DNA of 64,000 nt from Ursus arctos (GCF_023065955.2 NW_026622808.1:46140475-46204474); one strand, 5' to 3'; shown: positions 10,028-21,100, counted from the first letter of the stretch. Numbers and translations: made by a program. Notes: generated from the letters alone by a model not told the origin.

Positions 10028-10440
10028 ATTGCTGAAATATAGATAATTGCTAAACCCACATGATAGGCGTAAGAGCGGGAAGTTCATCATACTTATCTCT
10101 CTACTTTTATGTATATTTGAAGATATTCATAATAGTTAGTTATAATATACTAATTTCAAATGCCGCCACCAGGCATCAGTTACCACTTCTTCATCCTCAG
10201 CTCTGTTTTCCTCACTTAGCTGTGTCCTCTCTGAGGTGAGCTCTCTCCTTTGGTGACAAATGGATTCTTGGGGCTGACATCATTCTTATAACTAAAGATC
10301 CTTAAGAAACGATGGTGCCACTTTTTTCCCATTGGCTTCAGCAAAATTCCCAGAAGTGTCTAATTGGGCTGACTTGAGCCACATTTCCATCTCTGAACTA
10401 ATTGTGATTGCTTAGGGCCAGAAATATTCTGATAGCTTGG
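10028..10440. repeat. Unassigned ancient repeat, probable
   Basis: TTCAGCAAAATTCCCAGAAG followed by CTAATTGGGCTGACTTGAGC resembles the later part of an old mammalian dispersed repeat. It may be the right half of the element that begins near 6923. I cannot name the family from sequence alone. Confidence 0.35.
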
Positions 10441-10444
10441 AGAA

Positions 10445-10695
10445 TGTAACGCACAACAGTGCAGTGGTTACACCGGGCTAGCCAACCTGAATTCAGATCT
10501 GACCTCTGTCACTCACCATGGCTGGACAAGTTCTCTAACCTCTCCGGACCTTAGTTTTCTCATCTGTAAAACAAGGATAATAATAAAAGTGCCTATCTCA
10601 TGCTGTCATTGTAAGAATCAGAAGGTTAATACATACCAAGTAATTAGAACAGTGCCTGGAATGTATGTGAGTCCACTAATACTAAATAAAAATAT
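10445..10695 (+). repeat. MIR, nearly full length
   Basis: The complete MIR order is visible: GTGCAGTGGTTACAC, TGAATTCAGATCTGACCTC, CTAACCTCTCCGGACC, TTTTCTCATCTGTAAAAC, then AGTGCCTGGAATG. The 60-codon frame at 10589 lies in it. Confidence 0.95.
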
Positions 10696-11254
10696 GGTAT
10701 TATTTGCCAGTCCCTGTAGTGGTAAAGGTAAAGTCACTCCTATGAGAACCCAATGGGATAGGTTACCATAAATAAAAGGAAGGTTAGCTTACAGGAGATG
10801 GACATATGAGAAAACATACGGCTCAGACGGAAAGTCTACAAATCATAGATACCCCACCATCATATACACATGCTTCATTGGTGTAGCAAAAATGACTTCG
10901 AATGCCCAATTAGAAGGTCGTAGACTAAGGTCACTTTCCTAGATGTCATTTAAAACTCCTCCTAGGAGTATTCATTTACATGCAGACAGAGCATTCATAA
11001 ACATTAGTCTTATCTATTATTAAAGTGGGCTTGGTGGGACTTTAATTTAACATCCTCTGGCAGTTGACACTTGATTTAGAAAATTGAAGCTTCCAGTCTT
11101 CTGAAAAACCCTTTAATTCAGATATTTCATTAATTCCAATATTTTTACACTATCTTCTGCTGAGAAGCCCATCCTAGATTTTAAGCATATTAAAAGTAAG
11201 GACTTCATTATTCATCTTTTTTTATTTTAGCATATCTGGCATAAAGAATTTATT
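10696..11254. other. No recognised feature
   Basis: Unremarkable AT-rich sequence with no ORF or named repeat that I can support. Confidence 0.5.
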
Positions 11255-11600
11255 CAAGAAGTATTAATTGGCTCTATACCTGGCTCTGGTAAATGAGAAA
11301 GATACAGCCTGTCCCTTCATGGGTCACATGTTTAGTAGACAAAAAAGACAATATTAAAAAGTACTAAGAATCCAGAAGGAGGGTTGTTAGGGCTCAAATT
11401 CCAGAGAGATGTGAGGGCATCTATCTTAGTTCAGGAGGCAGGAATACCCTCCTGTGGAGAGGCAGTTAGGTGGAAATTTGAGGACTTGATCTGGGGAAAT
11501 GGTTGGAAAAGACTCACTCCAGGCAGAAGGAATACATGCATGAGAAGAGCTTAAGGATTGGGAAGACAAGAGAGCACCTTATTGCAGTAAGAAAGTGCAG
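11255..11600 (+). repeat. L2 LINE fragment
   Basis: The order CTGGTAAATGAGAAAGATAC, then CAGCCTGTCCCTTCATGGG, then a CACTCCAGGCAGAAGGAATA segment followed by GCATGAGAAGAGC matches the L2 3' half. Confidence 0.7.
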
Positions 11601-11699
11601 TGAGCAAAATATTCTATAAGCTTCCTTTAAACAAACTAGTATTTGACCAGGTCAGTCATGGGACACAACGTAACTACAGCTCATGATGTAAGGGGCCTG

Positions 11700-12190
11700 G
11701 TCCATTCTCACCAGGCCTGGAGCCATTTAAGTATGATCTAGATGTGCTGGCCATGAGAATTCACCTCTCAGATCTACTGCAGAGAGCACTGGATCGTAGC
11801 ACTGGATGGGTCATGGGTCGTAGCACTGGATCTTTGACTTACCATGCTTTTTGCTGAGACCATTCTTCCCATTGGCTTCCAGCCAATGACTGAGCACAGC
11901 CAGGATACTGAGGCAAACCTGTTTGTGGGAGATAGGAGCTCTTGTGATGGGCACCTGTGGCTGGAGGATTCTCCTTCAGCCACGCTGAAGAGCATTGCTG
12001 TGGGACTCTTCCTATGCAGGCTTCCTTCCTTCCCTCTTTTCTCACATGGTCAGGTTGCATGCAGTCCTATGGGTCTCCCTGCCTCCTCTGGCTCCTTCCT
12101 CCACAGGTATTTCCCCCAATAAAGTGCTTGCCTATCTAATCTTGTGCTGGTGTCTGCTTTTCAGAGGGTCCAAACTAATACTCCAGACAA
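11700..12190 (+). mobile_element. Possible LTR-like ancient element
   Basis: The stretch has LTR character: a CT-rich 3' part, an AATAAA at 12118 and a tail reading TGCTGGTGTCTGCTTTTCAG before GTCCAAACTAATAC. The 11844-12122 plus-strand and 11774-12060 minus-strand frames fall inside it and look like chance ORFs. A short internal duplication, CGTAGCACTGGAT, occurs at about 11794 and 11819. Confidence 0.35.
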
Positions 12191-12379
12191 CCAAATAGGC
12201 ATCTTATCCTGTGATGGGAGATGGCATAAATTTATTTAAATTATTTAAAACAAGATTTTTTTCCTGTTGGCCAGTTAGGCATAGACATGGAATCCCAATA
12301 AATATTTAATGAGTTACTTTGTTAAGTTAGAAGAAATAATCATAGGCCAGGTTGTAGAGGGTTTGTAATCTAAGATATT

Positions 12380-12490
12380 GGTGGAGACAGAGAGAGATGA
12401 AGGGGGGAGGAAATGTGAGGAAAGCACACATTGGGGAGGGAAAGGGAGAGAAAGATGGGCAGGCAGAAAGGGAGGAATGGAGGAGTAGAG
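12380..12490. repeat. Purine-rich low-complexity tract
   Basis: About 110 bases are almost wholly A/G (GGAGAGAAAGATGGGCAGG and similar). The 63-codon minus-strand frame here is a consequence of this composition. Confidence 0.85.
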
Positions 12491-12744
12491 GTGGATTTGA
12501 AAATAAAAGAATTTTCATAGGGTGAGGGAAGGAAAAATATAATGCCCTTATTATCTGTTGGAATGATTATCTCTTGTCCTTGGAAGGCCTACTCTTCTCT
12601 TTAAGAAAAAGGTTTCATCAGTATAAGTAGAAGGGAACTTGTGTAATCACTTAAGTCTAGGACAGAGAGAGGCACTCTTTTAGGAAAAGGATATATAGGA
12701 GACTAGCTTTTATATCATATAGATTTGTAAATTCAAAGAGCCTA

Positions 12745-13023
12745 TAATAAATTATGCTGAAATAAACACAGGGTGCATATAGCTTTTCAAATTAATGTTC
12801 TCATTTTTTGGGGGGTAAATTCCCAGTAGTGGAATTACTGGATCATATGGTTTTTCTATTTTTAATTTTTTAAATTTAAATTCAATTCATTAACACACAA
12901 TGTATTATTAGTTTCAGAGGTAGAGTTCAGTGATTCATCAGTCTTATATAATACCCAGTGTTCATTACATCACATGCCTTCTTTAATATCCATCACCCAG
13001 TTACCCCAACCCCCACCCCTCCC
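12745..13023 (-). mobile_element. L1 fragments, antisense (ORF2 piece plus 3' end)
   Basis: 12745-12851 is an antisense ORF2 piece, with AAATTCCCAGTAGTGGAATT. 12852-13023 is an antisense L1 3' end, with AACACACAATGTATTATTAG. The second was probably inserted next to or into the first. Confidence 0.85.
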
Positions 13024-13651
13024 CTATATGCACCTTATGTTTATCGCAGCATTGTTTATAATAGCAAAGAAATGGAAGCAACCCAGTGTCCTTCCACAGA
13101 TGAATGAATAAAGAAGATGGATGGATGGAATATTACTCAGCCATGAAAAAGAATGAGACGTTTGCCATTTGCAACAACATGGAAGGACACAGGGAGTATA
13201 ATGCTAAATGAAATAAGTCAGGCAGAGAAAGACAAATGCCATATGATTTCTCTCATAAGTGGAATTTAAGAAACAAAACAAATGAATAAACAAAGAAAAA
13301 GGGACAGTCAGACTTTTTAATACAGAGAACAAACTGGTGGTTGCCAGAGGGAAGGTGAGTAGGAGGATAGGTGAAATAGATAAAGGGGATTTAGAGGTAC
13401 AAACTTCCAGTTATAAAATAAATGAAGTCTCAGAGATGAAAAGTACAGCATAGGGAATATAGCCAATAAGATTGTAATAATGTTGTTTGGTGACAGGTGA
13501 TGACTATACTTATCACGGTGAGCTCTGAATAATGTATAGAATTAATGAATCATTATGCTGTACACCCTAACGTAATATAACATTGTATGTTAATTATATA
13601 TATAATACAATCAATATATATAGGCATTTCAGAACCAAAAAAAAAAAAAAA
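13024..13651 (+). mobile_element. L1 ORF2 end and 3' UTR, sense
   Basis: It starts in ORF2 (TATCGCAGCATTGTTTATAA), passes AATATTACTCAGCCATGAAA and the 3' UTR, and ends with TTGTATGTTAATTAT, a TA-rich stretch and a pure A-run of about 17. It abuts the antisense fragment at 13023, giving a head-to-head L1 pair. Confidence 0.9.
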
Positions 13652-13753
13652 AAGCCTAACTTTCAGAGTTTGAACTATCTGATTTCTTTTCCCAGATAGT
13701 GGCTGGTATTTCTTTGGTCACATGGGAACCTCTTTCCCCACCTTCCCTTTCAG

Positions 13754-13860
13754 GGTCCAAATATTCCTCTCCAAATATTTAAAAGCAAAATGTGAGGAAG
13801 CAGAAAATGATGACAATCTACGCCTGATGTCAGACCCAAAACCAGATTTGACCTGGGGAG
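13754..13860 (+). other. Candidate exon (107 bp), orphan
   Basis: A pyrimidine tract (CCTCTTTCCCC and CCTTCCCTTTCAG) precedes an AG at 13752-13753. An excellent donor, GGGGAG then GTGAGTGTGA, begins at 13861. Only one sense frame is open throughout. It gives 35 codons, including KAKCEEAENDDNLRLMSDPK, with one spare base at each end. The region matches no repeat I recognise and lies between an L1 and a DNA-transposon remnant. I do not recognise the peptide, and no partner exons are visible. It could be a rare cassette exon of an unseen gene, a lncRNA exon or a chance match to splice consensus. Confidence 0.25.
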
Positions 13861-13879
13861 GTGAGTGTGAGGATACGAA

Positions 13880-14215
13880 ATCTGCACCACTTGCCACCTG
13901 TGGCTATTTGCATTTCTACTTAAATTGATTATAATCAAATACAATTTTAAAGATTAGTTCCACTGTTTCATTGTTTGTGCATAAACAATGAATCATGGAA
14001 CACTACATCAAAAGCTACTGATGTACTGTATGGCGACTAACACATAATAATAAAAAAATTTTTTTAAGCATAAATAGTAAAACATAAATAAAAAATAAAG
14101 ATTAGTTCCACACTTGTGACATTCAAGTACATAACAGCCACTTGTAGCTCCTAGCTGCCATATTGGAGAGCTGCATAGAGAATATTTTCATAATCACAGA
14201 CAGTTGTTTTGGAGA
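13880..14215 (+). repeat. Ancient DNA-transposon-like repeat with L1 insertion
   Basis: TGCCACCTGTGGCTATTTGC before the insertion, and CACTTGTAGCTCC with CATATTGGAGAGCTGCATAG after it, match a common mammalian non-autonomous repeat whose exact name I cannot fix. It is interrupted by an L1 3' end at 13964-14096. Confidence 0.6.
13964..14096 (+). mobile_element. Short L1 3' end with TSD
   Basis: Only the last part of the L1 3' UTR is present (ACAATGAATCATGGAACAC, then ATGTACTGTATGGCGAC) with an A-rich tail. A perfect TSD, AAAGATTAGTTCCAC, lies at 13949-13963 and 14097-14111. Confidence 0.92.
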
Positions 14216-14517
14216 AAGTTGTGTTAAATAGACAAAACTGCCAATGGCAAAAAGAGAAGGAGGGTGGAAAAATGAGGGTCCAGGAGAATCCTGCTCTGTG
14301 GCAACTGGTTCTAGGGTGGGCCCATGCCATGACCAAAACTCATGGACAGGATAAATACATTAGGAAAGTTCCTGCCACATATTTAACCTGTCATGGATTC
14401 TCTGTGAATGGGATTACATAATTTGAATCTTAAATTTAAATGTATTAAATATTCTTAGATGTTCCCTGTATATGCTAATAAAAAAAAACCTTTTTTTAAC
14501 TGACTGTTTCTTCTAGA
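14216..14517. other. No recognised feature
   Basis: No named repeat. A 70-codon plus-strand frame at 14209-14421 and a 61-codon minus-strand frame show no recognisable motif. Confidence 0.5.
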
Positions 14518-14757
14518 ACAGAGTTTCTTGACCTTGGCACTACTGACATGTGGGGCCAGATAATTCTTTGCTGTGGATTAATTTTTGTTGTGGGCTGTTC
14601 TGTGCATTGTAGGATGTTTAGCAGCATCCCTAGATGCTATTAGCATCCCCACCTCCCATGGCAACAATTGTAAATGTCTCTAGACATTGCTCAATGTCCA
14701 CTGGCAGGAAAAAAAAAATCACCTCCCCCCCACTGAGAACTATTGATCTAGCATATG
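14518..14757 (-). repeat. MER5A (hAT-Charlie non-autonomous DNA transposon)
   Basis: Nearly full-length reverse complement. TTTCTTGACCTTGGCACTAC, GGGGCCAGATAATTCTTTGC, GTAGGATGTTTAGCAGCATC and ACTGAGAACTATTGA appear in the expected order. The terminal repeats are recognisable but eroded. Confidence 0.95.
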
Positions 14758-15514
14758 ATACATGTGTCTGTAATACACTGATATGGTCTTAGGCCTGGTC
14801 AGGGAAGTAATTACCACCTCCTCTCCTGAGCTATAACCAAGCAGTGGCCTGTGACTGACCTGACAAAATAACACTTTGTTTAGAGGAAGCTCACAAAATA
14901 ATTTTGGCCAGAAGGATGAGCTAACCTCATAATAAGTACTTGAAAAGAGAAACCACCCCTCAAATGCATAATGTGTACAATGACTGGGATTGACTTAACT
15001 AGGATGAAGAAATCATATAATTTGCTATGTCTACAGATATGTAAGTAACCCAAATCTGTGTTTCTTTTTTTGGTATCAAAAGATAATTCTAGAATAAAAT
15101 TCATTGTCACAGTCATTTTAAAGTACATCCACACTGTCAAAAGTCTAAATAACTACATTTTTCACTCTCCTCTAAAAATGGAAGGCACTAAATAATACAA
15201 CACTATGATTTAACCTGAAGATTTTCATACTCAATTCTAACTCAAAAATATATTTGCTGACATCCATGCTTTATAAAATAATTCCCTTGTGATAATTATG
15301 TACCTTGAGCAGAATTACCAATGCATCTGTCTTGAATGCTTAATATATTCTATGGCAAGTGCCTTGAGAATTTTCAATTCTGTTGCTGCCAAGAGAAAGA
15401 GGTATTAACCATTCAAAATGAGACTATCACATTAGATTTTGTGCATAAAGAAAATCACAACCAACACTCTAAGACTTAAATGGATTTCTCTCCAGAGCCT
15501 ACAACGTCACTACT
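14758..15514. other. No recognised feature
   Basis: About 750 bases without a supported gene or named repeat. The 86-codon minus-strand frame at 14880-15140 has no identifiable domain. Confidence 0.5.
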
Positions 15515-15625
15515 ATTAAAAGACTATAGATTCCTAGAGGATAGAGACTGTGGGTCCTACCACTCTCTCTAATAGTGTCCTGCACGTATTAGGCACTCAA
15601 TAAATTATTTGTTCATGAATAAACT
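15515..15625 (+). repeat. L2 3' end
   Basis: AGACTATAGATTCCTAGAGG, AGAGACTGTGGGTCCTACC and AGGCACTCAATAAATTATTT follow the L2 3'-terminal pattern. Confidence 0.85.
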
Positions 15626-15978
15626 AACTCAGAACTAACCTCCTGAGTATATTGCTATAAAACTTGGGCCAGAATATAAGTCCCTCAATTCCTAACCTAC
15701 CTTGTTTTCTAATGCAAACAATATGAGAGGAATTACGGTTAAGATACTCCGTCACTTTGTATCTAAGGGATTGAGTTTACGATCAGTCTCCCTGGTCCCT
15801 GCCCCCTCTCCTCCATTGGTTACATGGTAGGTGATCTTATGAGTGCCCTAATTTCCTGCATTTTAAATTTCTTACCAATAAATAGAGATGAAATGGACAT
15901 ATTATTTTGAGATCTTAAATAACAAAATCTACACAAGGCTTTAAGCATATGGCCTGGCACATAAAAGGTGATTTCTAA
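15626..15978. other. No recognised feature
   Basis: Unassigned sequence between an L2 end and a SINE. Confidence 0.5.
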
Positions 15979-16182
15979 GGGGCGCCTGGGTGGCTCAGTT
16001 GGTTGAGCAATTGAATCTTGATTTTGACTCAGGTCATGATCTCAGGGTCATGAGATGGAGCCCTGCTTTCAGCTTGTGCTCAGCATACAGTCTGCTCGAG
16101 ATTCTCTCCCTCTCCCTCTGCACCCCCCCCCCTACTTAGGCACTCTCTCTTTCTAAATAAATAAATAAAATCTTAAAAAAAG
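15979..16182 (+). mobile_element. SINEC, older subfamily
   Basis: GGGGCGCCTGGGTGGCTCAG head, a TCTTGATTTTGACTCAGG and GGTCATGATCTCAGGG body, a C9-type run, then AAATAAATAAATAAAATC. The body variant is an older carnivore subfamily. No clear TSD is seen. Confidence 0.95.
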
Positions 16183-16630
16183 AAAGGTCTTTTATATCTT
16201 TGTTAGGTTTGCTTCTAAGGAATCTGTAGTTTTTATGGAATTGTTTGTGGGATAACTGTTATTACATTTTCTAATTGATTAAAGCAGGAATTGTATATAT
16301 GCTTTTGTACATTGATCTTGTATCCTGCAAATTTGCTGAAGTCTCTAATTATTGCTTAGTTTGTATTCTCTTGTTTTTGTAATGTTGACAATCATTTGCA
16401 AATAAGCAATAATTTTCTATGTTCCATTTTAGTATGTCTTTTTAAAATTTTTTTGTCTTAATTTTTCTTGTCTTATTTATTTGGCAAGAATAGCCATTTA
16501 ATATTAAATACAGATAATGTTCAAGGAAAATATTTATTTATAATTTCCCTGATTTTAAAAGAAATGCTTCTAATATTTAAGCATTAACTATAATGTTTGC
16601 TATGGATTTTTCATTTGCTAGGAATTCTTT
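16183..16630 (-). mobile_element. L1 ORF2 fragment, antisense
   Basis: ATTGATCTTGTATCCTGCAA followed by ATTTGCTGAAGTCTC is the antisense of a well-conserved ORF2 stretch. The rest is AT-rich and decayed. Confidence 0.8.
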
Positions 16631-17619
16631 TATCTAGCACTAGTGGGCTCCATCACACTGTTGGATGCCTCTTTTAATAAATAAGTGTGTAGGTTTTTGA
16701 GGATTTGTACAAATATTCAAGCAGTGAACAGAGCTTTAGTTTAATAGTAGGGGGAAAAGGAGAAAATGACAGATTAAATAGAAGAGAAAGCACAAGAGAT
16801 AGAAATGGCTATCTCAATGGACAAAAGAACATTTAGTTCCCTAGAACATCTTCCTTTCTTATTTAGCCATAATTGCCATATCGTTTCCTAAGTGTGGGTC
16901 CTGCACCACATCTATCCATCCTCCACTCTTGTCTACCAGGTCCCATAGTGCTCCAGCCTGACCTACCTCTTGTAACTTTAGTTCCCTTCCCTATTTCAGC
17001 CTCAATAGATCCTTAGAGTAACCAGGTGTTCGTTTATTTAACACTTTATAATTTCCAAGCAAGTGTTCGATTCAGGCATTTTTATCTCTTCTGAAGCCCC
17101 AGTACAACCTTTCATCTTCAAGTCTCAGAGGACACACAGTGTCTGATTTTATGAAGATGGTGGCCAGCACCCTTGTCCACAGGTCAATCTTGCCTTCTCT
17201 TGTAGGAAAAAAGGTGCTCCTTCTCCTTGGTGTCAACCTTAGGGCCAAAATGAACCTCCATGCTCATGCCTGGAGAGAACACATTCCTCAGAAGTCCTCC
17301 AGATGGAGAATCAGTTGAAGAAGGGGTAGGCCTTTGGAGACCACTCAACATAAACGCAAATCTTTTCATTGCTACTTGCAAAGATGTCAGCTTCCGGAAT
17401 TGAGAGCAAAGTGAGATTTTAATGAGTTCTTGTACTTGCCATTGAGCTGCCTCATCCTCAGTTTATAGCATATCCGGGAGTACCTAGAAGTTTATTCTTT
17501 CTTTGAAAAAGAAATAGCTGATACTATAAGGGATATGTGCTTATGATAGAATTTGTAATATAGAAATGTATAAAGAAGATATTAAAATCATTAACAATAA
17601 TAATAGTTAACAATAATAA
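16631..17619. other. No recognised feature
   Basis: About 1 kb with no supported gene. A 65-codon minus-strand frame at 17184-17381 has no recognisable domain. Confidence 0.5.
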
Positions 17620-17631
17620 TAGGTAATGATT

Positions 17632-17829
17632 TTTTTTAAAGATTTATTTATTTGACAGAGAGAGAGAGACAGTGAAAGAGAGCACAAGCAGGGGGAGTGG
17701 CAGAGGCAGAGGGAGAAGCAGGCTTCCCACTGATCAGGGAGCCCAATGTGGGGCTCAATCCCAGGACCCCGGGATCATGACCTGAGCCGAAGGCAGACTT
17801 TTAACAACTGAGCCACCAAAGGGCCCCAG
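17632..17829 (-). mobile_element. SINEC, older subfamily
   Basis: Antisense copy with AAGATTTATTTATTTGACAG and a diverged GAGCCACCAAAGGGCCCC head. TAGGTAATGATT flanks it at 17620-17631 and 17830-17841. Confidence 0.96.
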
Positions 17830-17930
17830 TAGGTAATGATTATTAAACACTTACTATATGCCAGCTTCTGTGCTAAGCATTTTGTAAACATTACTCTATC
17901 TTTATAACAAGTCAGAGATATCAGCCACTG
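17830..17930 (-). repeat. MIR fragment split by SINE
   Basis: TTAAACACTTACTATATGCC and TCTGTGCTAAGCATTTTG match the reverse complement of the MIR 3' part. Confidence 0.85.
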
Positions 17931-17954
17931 ATATTGGTATACTTTCCTCCAAAC

Positions 17955-18395
17955 TTTTTTTTTTAAATAGACTTTATTAGAACAATTTTACATTTATAGG
18001 AATTTTAAGAAGAGAATACAGAAAATTCCCATGGAACTTGAAGCCAACGTCCTCTATTATTAACATGTTATACTAGTATGACACGTTTGTTACATGAACC
18101 AATACTGATACTTTATTATTAGCTAAGAGCTAAAAATTTTCTTAATTTCTATGTAAGTCCTTTTTTGTCCCACCCATGGTACTACATACTAAATAGTTAT
18201 GTTTCTTTAGGCTCTTTTTGGCTACAACAATTTCTTAGCCTGTCTTTGTTTTTGATGACTTTAACAGTTTTGAGGATAACTGGTGAGATGTATTATAGGA
18301 TGCCCATCCCCTGGAATTTTCTGAAGATGTTTCTCTTGATGAGACTGAAGTAAGAATTTTTTTTAATTGTCATTACATTAGTTGAAGTTAAATTG
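17955..18395 (-). mobile_element. L1M 3' region, antisense
   Basis: The stretch begins as an antisense L1M tail (AATAGACTTTATTAGAACAA). It passes GTTTCTTTAGGCTCTTTTTG, TTTTTGATGACTTTAACAG and TTTTGAGGATAACTGG, which match L1M 3' UTR in reverse. A 62-codon frame inside it is not a gene. Confidence 0.85.
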
Positions 18396-18975
18396 TATGA
18401 ATTCTTTTTCTGCTAGGGAGCCAATCATATAGTCTTTAATTTGCTTTTGCAGTTAAGTACATTATCAGCTTTCAAATGTTATACATATAGAGTCCTGAGA
18501 AATATCTACTTCATCATAATATATTTTTTAAGCTGGGCCTATAATTTTCCCTTCTCATACCATCCTGGTCTGGTTTTATTATTGTCTTCATCTATGTTCC
18601 CTGGGAAGCAAACTGTGGGACACAGATTTATGTGCAAGATCTTTACTGGGGATTTTCTCAGGATCAATTCCTATGGGGGCAAGGACAGGGGTCAGAGCAG
18701 AATTGTAATGCAGCTGTCACAGAGGCCTGAGCAATGTTACTACAATGGTCTTTCCAAGCTGTCTCAAATTAATTCAGTGGGGCTAGGCTCTTGTACCATT
18801 GCATCTGCCAGTCTTGGATGTAGGCCCAAGGGACATTCCTGGAAAGGGACTTAGCTGTGAGTGGTCAGCAGCCACCACTCCCAGCATCCAGGAGGATGTA
18901 TGCCTTGGTCCTAAAGGGGGGGACCTGGGAAGTTTGCCACAGTGTTCACCACAGTAATCAAGAATATGCTTTCCT
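18396..18975. repeat. Probable ancient repeat, family unassigned
   Basis: TTCCCTGGGAAGCAAACTGT and GACACAGATTTATGTGCAAG near 18600 resemble an old mammalian repeat with many human counterparts. The 137-codon plus-strand frame at 18441-18854 runs across it and shows no domain. It is longer than most frames here but is not supported as a gene. Confidence 0.4.
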
Positions 18976-19181
18976 GGGGCGCCTGGGTGGCACAGCGGTT
19001 AAGCGTCTGCCTTCGGCTCAGGGCGTGATCCCGGTGTTGTGGGATCGAGCCCCACGTCAGGCTCCTCCGCTGTGAGACTGCTTCTTCCTCTCCCACTCCC
19101 CCTGCTTGTCTTCCCTCTCTCGCCGGCTGTCTCTATCTCTGTCAAATAAATACATAAAATCTTTAAAAAAAAAAAAAAAAA
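18976..19181 (+). mobile_element. SINEC, young subfamily
   Basis: It starts GGGGCGCCTGGGTGGCACAG and ends in AAATACATAAAATC plus a long A-run. A perfect 16-bp TSD, AAGAATATGCTTTCCT, lies at 18960-18975 and 19182-19197. Confidence 0.98.
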
Positions 19182-19359
19182 AAGAATATGCTTTCCTCAA
19201 AATAGGATTTGAGGAGGTTTTCCTTCTGTAGAATGGTAAACAATTTGCAGAAGCTAGAAGTTATCTATTCTGTTGACGGTGTGGTAAAACTTAAAAACCA
19301 TCTGGGATATGAGTGGTGGGGGGGAGAGTGCATACATGTTTGACTCCCAAATCAAGTGT

Positions 19360-19830
19360 TTTAACAGCTTTATAAGTCCTTTATCCCCACTCAAATCAAC
19401 ATTGGTCATTTATATTTTTTCTAGAAAAAAACATTAGTTTTATATGTTATTGGAGATATCAGCATATAGTTACTCATAATAACTCTTGCAATTATTTTGT
19501 CACTGTTATGTATTTAATGACGTCCTCTTTTTTTCCTCAGCTATGTTTTTGTGTGCCTTTCTTATTGCTTGTCTACTTCATTAATCTTTTCAAAGAACTG
19601 TACTTTGTTTCTGCAGATCCTCTCTATTGCTTGTTTTCTGTTTCACTAATGTTTCCTCTTATCTTTATTAGCTTCTCCTCTCTACTTTCTTTGGGTTTAC
19701 TCTGTTCTTTCTCTAACTCTTGAGTTCTGGTCTCATTACTTTTCTATTGTTTTTCTTTTTTAATACACAAACGTGCCCTCTGAGCACTGATTTAACTCCA
19801 CTGCATATGTTTTAACTAAATGTAATAGAG
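19360..19830 (-). mobile_element. Old L1 coding fragment, antisense
   Basis: TTTCAAAGAACTGTACTTTG, CTTTATTAGCTTCTCC and CTTTGGGTTTACTCTG follow the antisense order of L1 ORF2. The ACGTGCCCTCTGAGCACTG segment fits the same region. The 71-codon frame inside it is spurious. Confidence 0.8.
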
Positions 19831-19839
19831 ATTTTCAGT

Positions 19840-20665
19840 TGTCCTACAATTTCCATCCTGTCCTCCTTCCTTTCAAAAAAACACTCAATCATTAGATGAG
19901 CATGTGGTGTCCCAAATAAGGACAATATTTCTCAGCCTCTCTTGCAGCTGCAGTGGCTATATTTTGGAAACAGGTAGAGGTCAGGGCTCCCAAGACATTT
20001 GTTCTAGGACTTTTTGAGGAGTAGGTCTGTAAGCAGATATGAGTTATAGAAACTCCAGGGTGGTCAGTCATATAAATGCCTAGTCAGCTTTGAGACCTGT
20101 TTGTCAGGCCAGGAGAGTGTAAGAAATGGTATAGCTAGATCCTAGTACTGCCACAGGTGAGGCTGGGGAAGGTAGACTCTCACCAGCTAAAACTTGGAGA
20201 GTCCATATGAAAAGAGAGGGAAGAATGACTATTGGGAAACTATTGGCAATATCTGCCATAACCCCATACAAACACACAGGGGATGCCCCCTGTGATCTTG
20301 CTTTGAACAATGGAGATGTGAGCGGGAAGTGATACACCCCTTTCCATTCATGTCTTTAAAGAGAACGAGCATGTCCTCCTCCTTTTTTCTTTTTCCCTGT
20401 TGGCAAAAGTCAAAGTCCAGCCTGATAGCTGGAGCTGGAAGTTACAGTGGACCATGAGATGAAAAGAGCATGTTGAGGATGGTAGAGCAACAAGCTAAAA
20501 GGCTGAGAAAGACAGGACCTATTTAGAGTTCCCCTGGAGAGCTTCTTTAGACTTTTCCTGTCTGTGAAATGGGTGTCAGACCTGGTCAGGGTGAGTCACA
20601 GGAGCTAATCATCACAGAGTCCAAGTGCCCAGCATAAAGGCAGGGAAGGAATAATGCCAGTGATG
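19840..20665 (+). repeat. Ancient LTR-like repeat, family unassigned
   Basis: CAGCCTCTCTTGCAGCTGCA near 19940 and GAGGATGGTAGAGCAACAAG near 20475 occur in this order in a common mammalian repeat. The second motif recurs at about 24590. The 77-codon minus-strand frame lies inside. Confidence 0.45.
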
Positions 20666-20849
20666 GCAGGCAAAGCAAATTCTGCCCTTATCTGCAATGT
20701 TTTATTTTTTACAGATTGATATATGATTTGCAAAATAAACGTTGATTTTAAAAGCCTACAAGAAATTTTTTTAAAAATCGAAGAGAAGATATTCTAGTTG
20801 GCCTGACAGACTCTGGTTACATAAGAGCTAAATGTAGCATCCTGGACAG

Positions 20850-21100
20850 CGGCACAGTGAGTGGTACAGAGTGAGGTTTGAGGGCACCCACAGTGTAGCC
20901 GGGTGTTCACAGCAGTTTACAAGCTCTGAGAGACTTGAATAGATTCTGCCCCACCTCTTTCCAACTTTGAAACTTTAGGAAAACCTCTGTTTGCCCTAAC
21001 CCATAGGGCTATTCTGAGGTTTTAATGATACTGTAACTATAAGTACTTTATTGTGCCTGGCTCATAGTGAGTACTCAATTAGTGACTACTATTCTTATTT
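20850..21100 (+). repeat. MIR, diverged
   Basis: A MIR-like order is visible: TTTGAAACTTTAGGAAAACC, CCATAGGGCTATTCTGAGG, then TGCCTGGCTCATAGTGAGTA. Confidence 0.7.
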
